Assembly (NCBI GenBank): GCA_020639075.1
Contig: JACKHI010000002.1
Coordinates: 310,001-374,000 of the forward strand
Direction: 5' to 3'
DNA length: 64,000 nt
Origin: Phycisphaerales bacterium
GTDB taxonomy: Bacteria > Planctomycetota > Phycisphaerae > UBA1845 > UTPLA1
In this document: positions 17,936-27,233 of the stretch, piece after piece
Layout: the number at the start of each line of letters is the position of its first letter
Numbering within the stretch: the stretch's first letter is position 1
Notes under the pieces: model-generated
Database searches by the model: none
Seen by the model: only the letters and a program-made list of their open reading frames with translations
What the model was told of the DNA's origin: nothing
Position numbers and translations under genes: made by a program

Positions 17936-18745
17936 GTGCGACGTAGTAGGCGTATTGCATGGGTTGCGGCCGTGCTGATGGCCTGTGGCTGCGGCGGTCT
18001 CTGGTACGCGTCGCGCGGAGAGGCGCCGATTGAGCCTGGCCAGGCGCCGCAAGCGGGCGTAACGACGGTCGTCCTCGTGCACGGCTTAGGCCGAACAGCC
18101 GCTTCGATGGAACCGCTTGCGGAGAAGCTCGCTGCCGTCGGGTTCGATGTGCGGAATTGGGACTACCCGAGCACACAGGGAACGATCGAATCGCACAGCG
18201 AACGCTTGCGTGCGTATGTTTCGAGGTTGGACGCAGATCCGGATGTGGAGCGAATCCACTTCGTGACGCACAGTCTCGGCGGAATCATCGTGCGTCATGC
18301 ATTGACCATCGAACAACCCGGGAAAATGGGGCGCGTCGTGATGTTGGCGCCGCCGAACAAGGGGTCGGCGTCCGCGGGCTTCTGGGCGCCCATCGCGGGC
18401 GGCCTGGTCAAACCGCTCAGTCAATTGACGGACGAATCAGACAGCGCCGTCAATCAACTGGGCGTTCCGCACGGCGTCGACATCGGCGTGATCGCGGCGG
18501 CGTCCGACGGAAAGGTCGATGTTGAAGACACGCATCTCGAAGGCGAGGCGGACCATTGCGTCGTGCCTGGGTACCACTCATTCATCATGTGCCGACGAGA
18601 CGTGGCCGCGCAGATCATACACTTCCTTCGTGCCGGGCGCTTCGATCACGATTCCATCGACAAGTCCATCGAACCTTCCGCCGACGAGCCGGACGATGCG
18701 ATTCACAACGGCGGATCGATGCACGCCGGAGTTGACGACAAGTAA
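17936..18745 (+). CDS. Alpha/beta-hydrolase, triacylglycerol-lipase/PGAP1-like
   Basis: A 269-residue hydrolase with an N-terminal membrane helix or signal (about residues 6-25, two Cys in ACGCGG). The oxyanion segment is VVLVHGLGRTAASM, the nucleophile elbow is THSLGG (Ser113) and the expected C-terminal His lies in VPGYHSFI. The arrangement matches esterase/lipase families that include YpmR and plant-type lipases. GTG 17936 is chosen because GGGAGG lies just upstream; an upstream GTG at 17900 lacks one. It is located 92 bp after the efflux lipoprotein and may be independent. The substrate is unknown. Confidence 0.82.
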   Translation: MRRSRRIAWVAAVLMACGCGGLWYASRGEAPIEPGQAPQAGVTTVVLVHGLGRTAASMEPLAEKLAAVGFDVRNWDYPSTQGTIESHSERLRAYVSRLDADPDVERIHFVTHSLGGIIVRHALTIEQPGKMGRVVMLAPPNKGSASAGFWAPIAGGLVKPLSQLTDESDSAVNQLGVPHGVDIGVIAAASDGKVDVEDTHLEGEADHCVVPGYHSFIMCRRDVAAQIIHFLRAGRFDHDSIDKSIEPSADEPDDAIHNGGSMHAGVDDK

Positions 18746-18780
18746 AAGGCTTATCACGGAAGACCGGGAAACGCGCGATT

Positions 18781-19016
18781 TGCAGTATGCCCCGCAGCTC
18801 AATCGCCTAACACGCCAGTCGCTCGATTTCCGCCTGCACATTGAAAGTCTGCATGTGGTCCGACCCGCAGTATGATCGGCCCATACTCCAGTTGCTCAAT
18901 TGCCGCCTGCACGCTGAAAGCGTGCGATATGCTAGCCCAGGGCAAGTGCAGCCCGCGAAGCGGGCAATCGCAGCCCTGGGGCCCGGATCAGCCCCCGATT
19001 CGAGCACTGAAAGTGC
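18781..19016 (+). repeat. Hairpin element I, copy B, with a partial duplication upstream
   Basis: GCACGCT-GAA-AGCGTGC (18909-18925); outer stem CCCAGGGC (18936-18943) with GCCCTGGG (18973-18980) around GCCCGC-GAA-GCGGGC (18951-18965); then GCACT-GAA-AGTGC (19004-19016). The inner stem differs from other copies (GCCCGC instead of GACCGC) and its partner changes with it. The block 18782-18855 is an imperfect duplicate of 18868-18925. Nothing else is recognisable in 18746-19220. Confidence 0.8.
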
Positions 19017-19220
19017 GAAACAACCGACTTGCCGTTACGAGGTTTGCGGTCGTCAAAGTCGCGTCGCCGGCGTGAATTGACTTCCCGGTATTCCGAGATG
19101 AAACAAACAAAATAGCGAACCCGACCGACATTCGACGGCCGAATTCGCTACTTACTCGTTGTTCGTCCGATGTCACCCCTCATCCAAATCGGAGTGAGGG
19201 GATGAGCCCGCATCGACCGA

Positions 19221-20792
19221 TCAATGCTTCTTGTCGCGTTTTCGATCATTCTCGCGCTTATGATCGTCGTGCTTCTTGTCGTCGTCGGACTTTTTGTCGC
19301 GCGGTTGCTGCTTGGTGACAATTCGGCGGCGCGGCTTGACGCTGTCGTCGACCTTTGGCTGGTCCGGCTTGGCGGGCGGCTGATGACCCGTGTCGAGTTC
19401 GCCGGTCGGTTTGGATTTGATCGGCGACTTGTAGTCGGGGCCATGTGCTGGCACCGTCCGCGTGCGATAACGCCGATCGGGCTTGCCGTCCGTGCGGCCT
19501 TCGACGTTCTGCCTGGCTGAGCGAATGCGGTCGACATCATCTCGCCGCCGCGACAAGTCGCGACGCTGTTCATCGTCGATTCGGTTGAAGTCGTGGCGAT
19601 CGTGCTTTCGATTCACGATCTGTGTCAGTGTCTTGCCGATAAAGGCCTTCAGGCCTCCCTGCGAGTTTCGATCCCGGTTGCGCGAATAGTTGCGTTGTTC
19701 GGACCAGGTTCGCGCAGGTCGGGCGCTGACGTTATTTCGCCGGTAATCAAAGTCGCGGCGCAGATGATTGTCCCACTCTCGATCGTTGCGGTTCACCCAT
19801 CGACGATGCGCGTAGATCGGATCGTAAACCTTCTGACTCGCACGGGCCGTGAACCAAGGTCGATACCCGCGATTGACATACCGCTGATCGAAGTAATCAC
19901 CGAAGTAGTAGTGATAGTGGTTCGGCCTCAGGAACAGATGATCCGTCAGTGATCGCAAGTCCACGACGATCCGCGGCGAATAGCGGAAGTTTGGACGTCG
20001 ATACACGTCCCGCTGGAATCGAGCCGGCGCGAAGAGGATCCCGCGGCGATCCACGTCGTAATCCCAATAGCCGTTGACGAACACATAACCGCGCGGCGTC
20101 CAGACGTAATGCGCCGGCACCCAGATCCAATCCTGGCGGCCCGGTACCCAGTGTCCCGGCTGCCAGGCATATCGCTGGTTGGTCCAGATCCAACTTCCCG
20201 AGACCCAGATATAGTCAGGCGAGGGCGCCGTCGCGTAGTTCGGTCCGTTTTCAATGGATGCCGGCGGCTCCGGTAGGTAGAGCGTCTGATTCAGATTCAC
20301 GCCCGACCAGAAGCCGGGTATCCAGCGAAAACCGCCGTCGCTTCTCATCCAGTACCCGCTGATCCACTCGCGTCCAGGCGGGATGTCGCGCCAGATTCCG
20401 CTGACCCACAGATAGTCGTTGATGTCGTCATCCCATGCCCAATAGCCCGGGATCCAATCGACGTTGCCTCCCGTGGGGCGATAGTCAGGCGGAACTTCGG
20501 AAATCGGTTCGGGCGGCGCGACAGGCGCGAGCGGCCCCGGAACCGGGTCGTAGGAAATCGGCTCGGCGAAAGCCTCGTGAATGGGACCGCGCATTTGGGC
20601 GTAGTCATCGTAATTGTCCTGCGCGTACATCTGCCCGGGCTGCGCGTTTGCCATAGCGCCGCAAGTGAGCAGCAGGCCGGCGCAAACGTATAGTACGAGC
20701 GGCATTCGAACAGCGCGTCCAGGCAACGCCGTTATGAAGCGCATCCGTCGCCCGCAGTCGTCTGGCCTGTTTTTCTGTCGAGTGTGGTGCAT
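19221..20792 (-). CDS. Exported WxxGxW-repeat protein with highly charged tail
   Basis: A 523-residue exported protein (signal about residues 30-50, MPLVLYVCAGLLLTCGAMAN). The middle (about 95-260) is a run of at least seven Trp/Tyr-rich units of the W-x-P/S-G-x-W type: WIPGYWAW, WVSGIWRD, WISGYWMR, WIPGFWSG, WVSGSWIW, WQPGHWVP, WVPAHYVW. The C-terminal ~200 residues are extremely basic and hydrophilic, ending in Lys/Asp/His-rich repeats. ATG 20792 has GGAG seven bases upstream. The repeat resembles the WxxGxW family of unknown function; an envelope-associated role is inferred. An inverted repeat at 20841-20864 lies just upstream of its start. Confidence 0.82.
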   Translation of the reverse strand: MHHTRQKNRPDDCGRRMRFITALPGRAVRMPLVLYVCAGLLLTCGAMANAQPGQMYAQDNYDDYAQMRGPIHEAFAEPISYDPVPGPLAPVAPPEPISEVPPDYRPTGGNVDWIPGYWAWDDDINDYLWVSGIWRDIPPGREWISGYWMRSDGGFRWIPGFWSGVNLNQTLYLPEPPASIENGPNYATAPSPDYIWVSGSWIWTNQRYAWQPGHWVPGRQDWIWVPAHYVWTPRGYVFVNGYWDYDVDRRGILFAPARFQRDVYRRPNFRYSPRIVVDLRSLTDHLFLRPNHYHYYFGDYFDQRYVNRGYRPWFTARASQKVYDPIYAHRRWVNRNDREWDNHLRRDFDYRRNNVSARPARTWSEQRNYSRNRDRNSQGGLKAFIGKTLTQIVNRKHDRHDFNRIDDEQRRDLSRRRDDVDRIRSARQNVEGRTDGKPDRRYRTRTVPAHGPDYKSPIKSKPTGELDTGHQPPAKPDQPKVDDSVKPRRRIVTKQQPRDKKSDDDKKHDDHKRENDRKRDKKH

Positions 20793-20840
20793 GTGATTTC
20801 TCCGATGCGCGATTTACGCGGTCTCTCTTGTGCGGGGAAT

Positions 20841-20864
20841 CCAACCGGTACTCCAGTACCTTGG
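20841..20864 (-). promoter_or_regulatory. Inverted repeat upstream of the WxxGxW gene
   Basis: CCAA..GGTACT-CC-AGTACC-TTGG (20841-20864) is a near-perfect palindrome about 50 bp upstream of the start codon, in the position of a transcription-factor site. Confidence 0.35.
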
Positions 20865-21263
20865 TTGTAGCAACGCTTTTGGGCCGGTGCAATCAAATTG
20901 CGGATAACACTCAGGTAAGCAATGACTTCGGTCGTTGCAGCGGTTCCAGCCGGAGCTCACGCGTCCCCAGAGCGACGTATTTCACGCCGAGCCGCCGCGT
21001 TCCGAACCGCGACCGTAAGGGAGTTCGGTCGCGCGTTGTCAAGGTTGCACGATGACTGACAGCAGTGCGTGATTGCGCCAAAAGGGGGACGAAGCACTGC
21101 CCGCTGCACAAGCAACTCGTGGCTTTCGTCGAAGCCCCCGAGTCGAAATCGCCGCCTCCTAGGGTCAAGAGGATCACCGCAAGTCCACATAAGAAAAGGT
21201 TCATCACGGAAAATCGGGATGACTCGGTGTACTGGTACGAACGCGACAGGTGTATCCACTCCG

Positions 21264-21464
21264 GATCCCCCAGGGATCACGTGAGAATAGCCCCCCGTTG
21301 CCAACGGGGGGTTGGCGGCCGTTTTTCAGGCCCCGTCCCAGTGGGACGGGATGAGGTTGATGCGCTGCGTCGCGCCGTACCTACGGCACGGCAATGGTAG
21401 TAACCAAACAATCAATCCCAGCCTTGAAAGGCTGGGCTATTCTCAAGACGTCCCTATCGGGACG
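21264..21464. repeat. Cluster of six hairpins including hairpin element II copies
   Basis: In order: GATCCC-CCA-GGGATC (21264-21278), CCCCCCGTT-GCC-AACGGGGGG (21291-21311), CCCGTCCC-AGT-GGGACGGG (21332-21350), GCCGT-ACCT-ACGGC (21374-21387), CCCAGCCT-TGAA-AGGCTGGG (21417-21436) and CGTCCC-TATC-GGGACG (21449-21464). Read on the minus strand, the last two match the 41.0 kb cluster in order and linker. The rest of 20865-21517 shows no gene. Confidence 0.75.
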
Positions 21465-21517
21465 CGGTACTCGCGCTTCGGCAGATGCCTATTTAGTTTC
21501 ACGATTCTCCGTACCGA

Positions 21518-21554
21518 ACAAAAAAATCCCGCCGGCGAACTCGCCGACGGGATT
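21518..21554 (-). terminator. Rho-independent terminator of rpsD
   Basis: A 14-bp stem (21525-21538 with 21541-21554) whose single plus-strand C/A mismatch becomes G-U in the minus-strand RNA, followed on the minus strand by a seven-T run. It lies 47 bp after the rpsD stop. Confidence 0.88.
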
Positions 21555-21600
21555 GGAAAATAACTGGGATGCAGGTCGGGAAAAAGTCCCGGCCACACAC

Positions 21601-22212
21601 TTACCGGTTGTAATACTCGACGATCTTGTTGTAGTCGATGTCGAACGGAATGCGGCTGTCTTCCAGCGACGGCATGCGAACGATGTTGGCTTCGAACTGC
21701 GTGTCGTTTCGTTCAAGCCAGTCAAGGTTCAAGTGGAACTCGGCCGTTTCGCTCATCTCTTTCACGAACTTCTGGCTCTTCGGCTTGACCGTAATCTTCA
21801 TGCCCGGCCGGCAGCGGAACGACGGAATATTGACCTTCACGCCGTCCACTTTGAAGTGGGCATGAGAGACCATCTGACGCGCCTGCCAGATCGTTCGCGC
21901 CCAACCAAGTCGACGAACGACGTTGTCCAGCCGCGTCTCCAGGATTTCGTGGAGGACCAGCGGCGTGTTGCGCTTCGCCCGCGTGGCCTCGTCCATGTAC
22001 CGGCGGAGCTGGCCGTCGCGAACGTTGTAATATCGCGCGAGCTTCTGCTTCTCCATCAACTGCTGGCCGTAGAGACTCTTGCGGCGGCCGCGTCGCAGAA
22101 CGTGCATGCCCGGCGGCGATTCACGGCGAAGCCGCATGTGCTTCGGCGTTTCGGCGATCGGCACACCCAACGCGCGGCTGAGGCGCACCTTCGGACCACA
22201 ATAATTACCCAT
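21601..22212 (-). CDS. rpsD: 30S ribosomal protein S4
   Basis: Primary 16S rRNA-binding protein of the small ribosomal subunit, 203 residues, the normal length for S4. The N-terminal domain shows GPKVRLSRALG and LRRESPPGMH; the S4 RNA-binding domain (about 93-155) shows RLDNVVRRLGWA, AHFKVDGVKVNIPS and RPGMKITVK; the C-terminus ends in EYYNR. AAGGAG precedes the start. The gene is monocistronic here with its own terminator, outside the usual alpha operon. No Zn-type Cys cluster is visible. Confidence 0.97.
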   Translation of the reverse strand: MGNYCGPKVRLSRALGVPIAETPKHMRLRRESPPGMHVLRRGRRKSLYGQQLMEKQKLARYYNVRDGQLRRYMDEATRAKRNTPLVLHEILETRLDNVVRRLGWARTIWQARQMVSHAHFKVDGVKVNIPSFRCRPGMKITVKPKSQKFVKEMSETAEFHLNLDWLERNDTQFEANIVRMPSLEDSRIPFDIDYNKIVEYYNR

Positions 22213-22584
22213 CGTACAATTCTCCTTCTATCACTTCGATCGCCGCAACAAACGCCAGGCCGCTATGCGAAGGTGGGTCGCGGGCCGGGCAGGCGATCGA
22301 GGTACCGCTCCATCCATTTTTCATTGATTTCGCTGCCGGAGCCCGTTGGAGCGGTCGGGCCGGCGGCGTCGCGGATGCGTTCCCGCGATTCGAGCCCCGT
22401 ATTCTAACCGTCGCCGGCTCACCTGCAACCGGCCGGGTTACAGTCGGAGTCGGTTGCGAATTGGCCGTGCTCCGCCGGATTTCGGTTGCCATACAGGGGC
22501 CAGGGCGTATGGTAACCGACCTGGGACCGGGCGTTCGGCCGGTCAAGTCGGATTCACCCCCTAGATTGTGCAGGAGAGAACGAA
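22213..22584. other. Divergent intergenic region, rpsD and lipoprotein upstream sequences
   Basis: The region contains the rpsD leader on the minus strand and the upstream sequence of the 22585 gene on the plus strand. No gene is supported. A minus-strand open frame across it overlaps the rpsD start and lacks a ribosome-binding site. Confidence 0.4.
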
Positions 22585-23172
22585 ATGCCAAGGCACTTGT
22601 TGACAGTGGCGGGATTGGCGATGTTTGTCGTGGGATGCTCGCACCAGAATTCCAATATGGAAATGTCGGGGCCGCCGACGAAACCGGCGCCAGCCCCGGA
22701 AATGAAGAAACTCAGTCGATTCATCGGGACCTGGACGGGGGATGCCGAAATGGTCGGTCCGATGGCCGAGCAGATGAAGGCGGATATGAAGATGCCGGCC
22801 GATGCGAAACTCACATTCCCGGGCGGCGGGACGTGGGACTGGGCGATGGACGGCATGTTCCTTCGAATGGATGGCTGGCATTCGATGGGAGAGGGCGGAA
22901 AGATGAACATGATCGAGTACGTCATGTGGGATCCGAAGATCGGGAAATACCGATCCTTCTTCCTCAGCGATTGGGGCGAGGCCGGCGACGGCACCCTGAC
23001 GCCGAGCGCCGACGGTAACTCGTTCACATCGACGGCTCGCATGATCGATGCCCAGGGGAACAAGTCGTCGGGCACAGGCACGATGCGCTTCATCGACAAC
23101 AACTCGATGGAGTGGACCTGGAAGGAATCGAGCGGCCTCGAACTCAAGGGCACGAACAAGCGCCAGATGTAG
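22585..23172 (+). CDS. DUF1579-like lipoprotein
   Basis: A 195-residue lipoprotein: signal MPRHLLTVAGLAMFVVGC with lipobox VVGC (Cys18), a short Met/Pro/Ala linker, then a lipocalin-like beta-barrel domain. LSRFIGTWTGDAEMV is the typical first strand of DUF1579 (L-x-x-F-x-G-x-W), followed by Trp-rich strands (GTWDWAMDGMFLRMDGWHSM, YVMWDPKIGKYRSFFLS) and a final NNSMEWTWKE strand. AGGAGAG precedes ATG 22585. A strong terminator follows, so it is monocistronic. A small-hydrophobic-ligand function is only a fold-based guess. Confidence 0.82.
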   Translation: MPRHLLTVAGLAMFVVGCSHQNSNMEMSGPPTKPAPAPEMKKLSRFIGTWTGDAEMVGPMAEQMKADMKMPADAKLTFPGGGTWDWAMDGMFLRMDGWHSMGEGGKMNMIEYVMWDPKIGKYRSFFLSDWGEAGDGTLTPSADGNSFTSTARMIDAQGNKSSGTGTMRFIDNNSMEWTWKESSGLELKGTNKRQM

Positions 23173-23206
23173 GATCGAGCTGCACTTGTTTCACGCAAGA
23201 CAGCAA

Positions 23207-23247
23207 GGGCGACACCGAGTCAATCGGCGTCGCCCCCTTTTTTTTTG
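23207..23247 (+). terminator. Rho-independent terminator
   Basis: GGGCGAC-A-CCGA pairs with TCGG-C-GTCGCCC around GTCAA (one A/C mismatch), followed by a run of T at 23238-23246, between two convergent genes. Confidence 0.88.
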
Positions 23248-23279
23248 TGCAATCCACTCAGATTGACTTGCGGCTCGAT

Positions 23280-25577
23280 CTACTGCATTGCGCCCGCCGC
23301 GACCTGATCCCGCGCCAGTAGCGCATTGAGTCGCGCCAATGCCTGAGGATGATCCGGTAGGATCTCAAGCGCCGCTCGGTAGGTCTTGACGGCGTCGTCC
23401 AGCTTCCCGGCCTTTTCGAATGCGACAGCCAGGAAATAGCGGGCGTGCCCGAGATTCGTGTGGGCAATGGGGAAGTCGCTCCGGGCATGCAGCGCCGCTT
23501 CGAATTCCGCGACGGCGCCGGCGGCATCCCCGTTCGCCAGCAGGGCGCTGCCGAGGTTGTTGTGCGCGTCCGCATAGTCGGGATTGATCTCGATCGCCCT
23601 GCGATAAGATGCGAGCGCCGCCTCGACGTTGCCTTGCTTCTTCAACGCGAGTCCCAGGTTGTGATGGGCGTCTGCGTAGTCGTCGTTGATCTCGACAGCG
23701 CGGCGGAATTTCGCAATGGCGTCGTCGAGCCGTCCCATGTCGTAATAGGCGCCGCCGAGGTTGTTGATGGCCATCGCGTCGTCGGCGTTCTTGTCGAGCG
23801 CGATCTCGTACTGCTCGATCGCCTTGTCGAGCATGCCCTTTTGCGCGTAGGCAGCACCGAGATCGCTGCGAATCGCCGCATAACCCGGCTTGAGTTCAAG
23901 AACGCGCTCGTAGCTTTGGATGGCCCCGTCCGGATCGCCGAGGTCGAGCAGTGCGCCGGCCTTGTTGACGTGCGCGTCGGGATTGCCGGGCCAGATCCGA
24001 AGGGCCTCTTCAGCCTGGGCCAGCGCCTCGGCAGGCCTGTTCTTGCGGAGTAGGGCCATCGACATGTTGTTGTGGGCCTCGCCGTAATCGGGCCAGAGTG
24101 CGAGCGCGTGCTCCAGGTGCACAATCGCCTCGTCGAATCGGCCCTTTTTCGCAAGACTCAGCGCGAGGTTGCTGCGAACACGCGGATTGTCCGGCGCTTT
24201 CGCCACGACATCTTCCCACATCGCCAATTCACTATGGAAAAGCTTGTTGCGTTCGAACGTGGCGATTCCGAGCGCGCATGCCGCGATCATCGCGAGCGCC
24301 ACGCCGACTCTCGCCGGCGCGTTCGATCCGTTTGCTTTCGCCTTCTCAATCAACGAGTGCGCCGCAAATACGATAATCGCGATAAGACCCGCAAGCGAAA
24401 GGTACATGCGATGTTCGAATGCCACGCTCTGCAGCGACCGCACGCTTGACGTCGGTGCAATGATGACAAACAGCCAGAGCCCGAGGTAGCCGAACGCCGG
24501 CTTCCTGCGGAACGCCCACAAGGTTGCGAAGACAATCGCGCCGAGCAACAGCGCCGGCGGAATGATCCTCCCGGGCGTCGTGGCGACGGGCCACCAGTAA
24601 TCGAAACAAAGCCCAACCGGTACGAGCGCCAGGCGCAGGTAATGAAGGATCACGCCGGGCTGCGTCGCCGCGTACATCAACGGTGGAATACCGCCAAGGC
24701 CCTTGGGCGGGGCCGCCGCCGTCGTCGGCAACTTGGCCGCGGCGTTAAGCATGTTCGTCATGAATCCGCCGTCGGCGAGAAACGCGAGCGAAACCGCGAG
24801 ACCGATGTACAAGCCCCAACGTCTGCGCAACGCGTCTCGAAATGACTCAGTCAGGAAAATGCGATCGAAGAGCAGGATCATCAGCGGGGCCGTCACCATG
24901 ACCGCCTTACAGAGCATCCCGCAAATGCATGCGAAGACCGCGACGGCGTACCATCGTTTGCTTCGCGTTGAAGTCGCGCCGCGAATAACGAGGTAAAGCG
25001 TCAGAAGATAGAACATGCCCATCATCGATTCGCAGCGCTGAATGATGTACGTGACGCTGGCCGTCTGCAGCGGATGCAATGTCCAGAGCAGCGCAATGAT
25101 GAAGGCGAGCATGTCGGCGGACTGATCGAATCGCTCCCGAAGCCGCGGAAGCCGAAGCGTGCGGCGGATGATGCCGAAAAGGACAAGCGCGGCGAACAAG
25201 TGGATTGCGAGATTGAATGCGTGATATCCGGCGAGTGTGTCGCCGAGATCGTTGTTGATCGCCAGCGAAAGGCTGACAAGAGGGCGGCGGAGCTTGTCCC
25301 CGAGCCATGTCCCGCTGTACCACGGCTGTTGAACGTATGGGTTGTCGCGGATGCGAATAATGTCGTCGAGCAGGAAAACGCCCTTGAAGCTCGTGCTGTA
25401 GGCGAGTGCGCCCCCGACGATCAGCATTAGCGGCATCCACGCCGCGATTTTCGATCTCGCCGCCGCGCCGCCGTCCAATGAACCGACGGCGATATCCGTC
25501 GCAGCAGCGTTGCGTCGTTCCGACGCCGCCTCTGATCGTTTTGACTTCCTCGACTGCCGTCTCTGCGCGCGGGCCAT
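23280..25577 (-). CDS. Polytopic membrane protein with C-terminal TPR array (TMTC/O-mannosyltransferase-like)
   Basis: A 765-residue protein. Residues about 45-435 form a multi-pass membrane domain with an acidic pair in the first periplasmic loop (GVFLLDDIIRIRDNPYV), DLGDTLAGYHAFNLAIHLFAALV and ALLWTLHPLQTASVTYIIQR, matching the GT-C-like architecture of TMTC and related O-glycosyltransferases. Residues about 445-760 contain about nine tetratricopeptide repeats (for example NNLGGAYYDMGRLDDAIAKF, HHNLGLALKKQGNVEAALAS). The basic N-terminus precedes the first helix. GGAG lies 8 bp before ATG 25577. A protein O-glycosylation role would fit the neighbouring glycan genes, but the sugar and target are unknown. 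Confidence 0.85.
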   Translation of the reverse strand: MARAQRRQSRKSKRSEAASERRNAAATDIAVGSLDGGAAARSKIAAWMPLMLIVGGALAYSTSFKGVFLLDDIIRIRDNPYVQQPWYSGTWLGDKLRRPLVSLSLAINNDLGDTLAGYHAFNLAIHLFAALVLFGIIRRTLRLPRLRERFDQSADMLAFIIALLWTLHPLQTASVTYIIQRCESMMGMFYLLTLYLVIRGATSTRSKRWYAVAVFACICGMLCKAVMVTAPLMILLFDRIFLTESFRDALRRRWGLYIGLAVSLAFLADGGFMTNMLNAAAKLPTTAAAPPKGLGGIPPLMYAATQPGVILHYLRLALVPVGLCFDYWWPVATTPGRIIPPALLLGAIVFATLWAFRRKPAFGYLGLWLFVIIAPTSSVRSLQSVAFEHRMYLSLAGLIAIIVFAAHSLIEKAKANGSNAPARVGVALAMIAACALGIATFERNKLFHSELAMWEDVVAKAPDNPRVRSNLALSLAKKGRFDEAIVHLEHALALWPDYGEAHNNMSMALLRKNRPAEALAQAEEALRIWPGNPDAHVNKAGALLDLGDPDGAIQSYERVLELKPGYAAIRSDLGAAYAQKGMLDKAIEQYEIALDKNADDAMAINNLGGAYYDMGRLDDAIAKFRRAVEINDDYADAHHNLGLALKKQGNVEAALASYRRAIEINPDYADAHNNLGSALLANGDAAGAVAEFEAALHARSDFPIAHTNLGHARYFLAVAFEKAGKLDDAVKTYRAALEILPDHPQALARLNALLARDQVAAGAMQ

Positions 25578-25676
25578 CCTTGGACTCCGGGTTAATGGTT
25601 CTGATAACTCATCGTCCTCGACGCGAATCGGCTTAAGGCAAACGCGCCGAATCGGCGAGTGGACGCCGCACCCGCG

Positions 25677-27227
25677 TTAAGATCGCGCAGGAAGTGCCGT
25701 CGAATCCGACTTTGCTGCGCGATGCGCCTCGCCGGACGCGCCCAGCAGATCGCCGAGACCGAAGATCTGCGGAAGGCGATCGAGATAGTGGAGATCCTTC
25801 ATCCACGCCTGCCGGACGAAGACGAGTTCGCTTAGCAGGCGACGGATCCGATCCTGTCGGTCTTCAGAAATGGTTCGGTGAATCTCGAGTTCGGACACGT
25901 CACCCGCCCCGAACAGGACATCAAGCCCCGTCGCGAGCCCCGTGCCGACGGCGTGCGTGGGGATGCCGTAAACGAGCGATTCGAGAAGTGCCGTCGAATT
26001 AATGCCGACGACGGCGTCGGCGTGCTGCAACCATGGATGGATGGACCGATCGCGTCGAACGACGACGTTCGAATGTCGTGTGAGCGGGACGTCGCTGAAG
26101 TTCGGATGGGGTCGAACGACGAACGTCTCGTCGGGGAATCGCGTAGCGAGTGCCGTGACGAAATCATCCATTGAGCGATACGGCGAACCAAGCGTGATGT
26201 TGGCGTCCCGAATATCCTGAAGCGGCACGAAGACGTAGTTCCGAATATCGGGCGGCGCCTCGGCAAGGCTGTTGCACCGCGCCGCGAGCCAGTCGTCGAA
26301 ACGTGGGTCGATCTCTAGGCGATCGACGACGAGCTGGCGCATCGAGCTGCGTGCGTTCGTGCCCTGCGTGTCGAAGTGGATCGTCTTCGATTGGGGGAAC
26401 CAACCGAGTTCGGCAAATCGGCACTCGATGTTTCGATCACGTGCCGCCGCCACAAGAGCCTGATCGAGCTGCGTCGCGCCGCTCCAGACGAAGAGGCAAT
26501 CGGGCCGCCACTCGTCGAGAATGCGCTCCATGTCGCAAAGGTCATCTCGTGCGATTGCCTGCTCCGGCCGCAGATAATCAAGACGCGAAAGCGTCAGCGG
26601 TGTCCCGTAGATTCGGCTGTCAATGTTGGCCGCACGCAACGTGTTGGCGAGCGTGACGAAGTGCCGGGCCGTCTCGTGCCAGCGGCAGAATCCGAACAGG
26701 AATCGACGCGGCGGCGTTGAGCATTCAAACAGCGCGTTCGCGTGATCCGGCGCCCCGCCTGCGATTGCACGATCCGGAACGTCTTCAGCCACAAACGTGC
26801 ACGGCAGGACAACGGCATGAGCGCCGATCGTGACGCCCGCACGGATCACCGCATTCGCGCCAATGCGGGCTCCGGCCCCGATTCGAATCGGTCCCTTTCG
26901 ATACGCGGACGAATCGCTTGTCGCGAAAGAAATGGCGACGGCTTCACGCGTGTCGATGACCGCGCCGGCGTCGATGAAGGCGCGCGAGTCGATGCGGATG
27001 TCGCCGTGGCCTCGCAGGACCGCGTTGGGGCCGATCGCGACATGATCCCCGATCTGAACGACGCCCTCCTCCGCGATTCTGATTTCGACGTTGTCGCCAA
27101 TCGAGGCGCTTGGGCCGATGTGCAACGATGCGTCGTCCGAGAGGTTCAGTCGGACGCTCGGCGCCAGCGTCGCGGATGGATCGATATGTCGATTGTCAGT
27201 CTTCATCGTTCGTTGCGTTTCAATCAT
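25677..27227 (-). CDS. Left-handed beta-helix domain fused to a capsule-type (KpsC/KpsS-like) glycosyltransferase
   Basis: A 516-residue protein. Residues about 10-175 are hexapeptide repeats of a left-handed beta-helix like that of serine or sugar O-acetyltransferases (IGPSASIGDNV, IGDHVAIGPNAVLRG, IGAGARIGANAVIRAGVTIG), ending in the closing phrase AIAGGAPDHA. Residues about 190-500 resemble capsular polysaccharide biosynthesis enzymes: VFVPLQDIRDANI, VVRPHPN and VVGINSTALLESLVYGIP. The start is 6 bp after the stop of the upstream sulfatase-like gene with AGGAG in between. The likely role is modifying and extending or exporting a surface polysaccharide; donor sugar and acyl donor are unknown. 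Confidence 0.78.
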   Translation of the reverse strand: MIETQRTMKTDNRHIDPSATLAPSVRLNLSDDASLHIGPSASIGDNVEIRIAEEGVVQIGDHVAIGPNAVLRGHGDIRIDSRAFIDAGAVIDTREAVAISFATSDSSAYRKGPIRIGAGARIGANAVIRAGVTIGAHAVVLPCTFVAEDVPDRAIAGGAPDHANALFECSTPPRRFLFGFCRWHETARHFVTLANTLRAANIDSRIYGTPLTLSRLDYLRPEQAIARDDLCDMERILDEWRPDCLFVWSGATQLDQALVAAARDRNIECRFAELGWFPQSKTIHFDTQGTNARSSMRQLVVDRLEIDPRFDDWLAARCNSLAEAPPDIRNYVFVPLQDIRDANITLGSPYRSMDDFVTALATRFPDETFVVRPHPNFSDVPLTRHSNVVVRRDRSIHPWLQHADAVVGINSTALLESLVYGIPTHAVGTGLATGLDVLFGAGDVSELEIHRTISEDRQDRIRRLLSELVFVRQAWMKDLHYLDRLPQIFGLGDLLGASGEAHRAAKSDSTALPARS

Positions 27228-27233
27228 CGGCTC

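Noticed and set aside
21264..21464. CRISPR array
   Set aside because: The repeated palindromes differ in sequence and spacing, there are no spacers of uniform length and no cas genes.
22205..22591. Minus-strand frame in front of rpsD
   Set aside because: It overlaps the rpsD start, has no ribosome-binding site and resembles no protein family.
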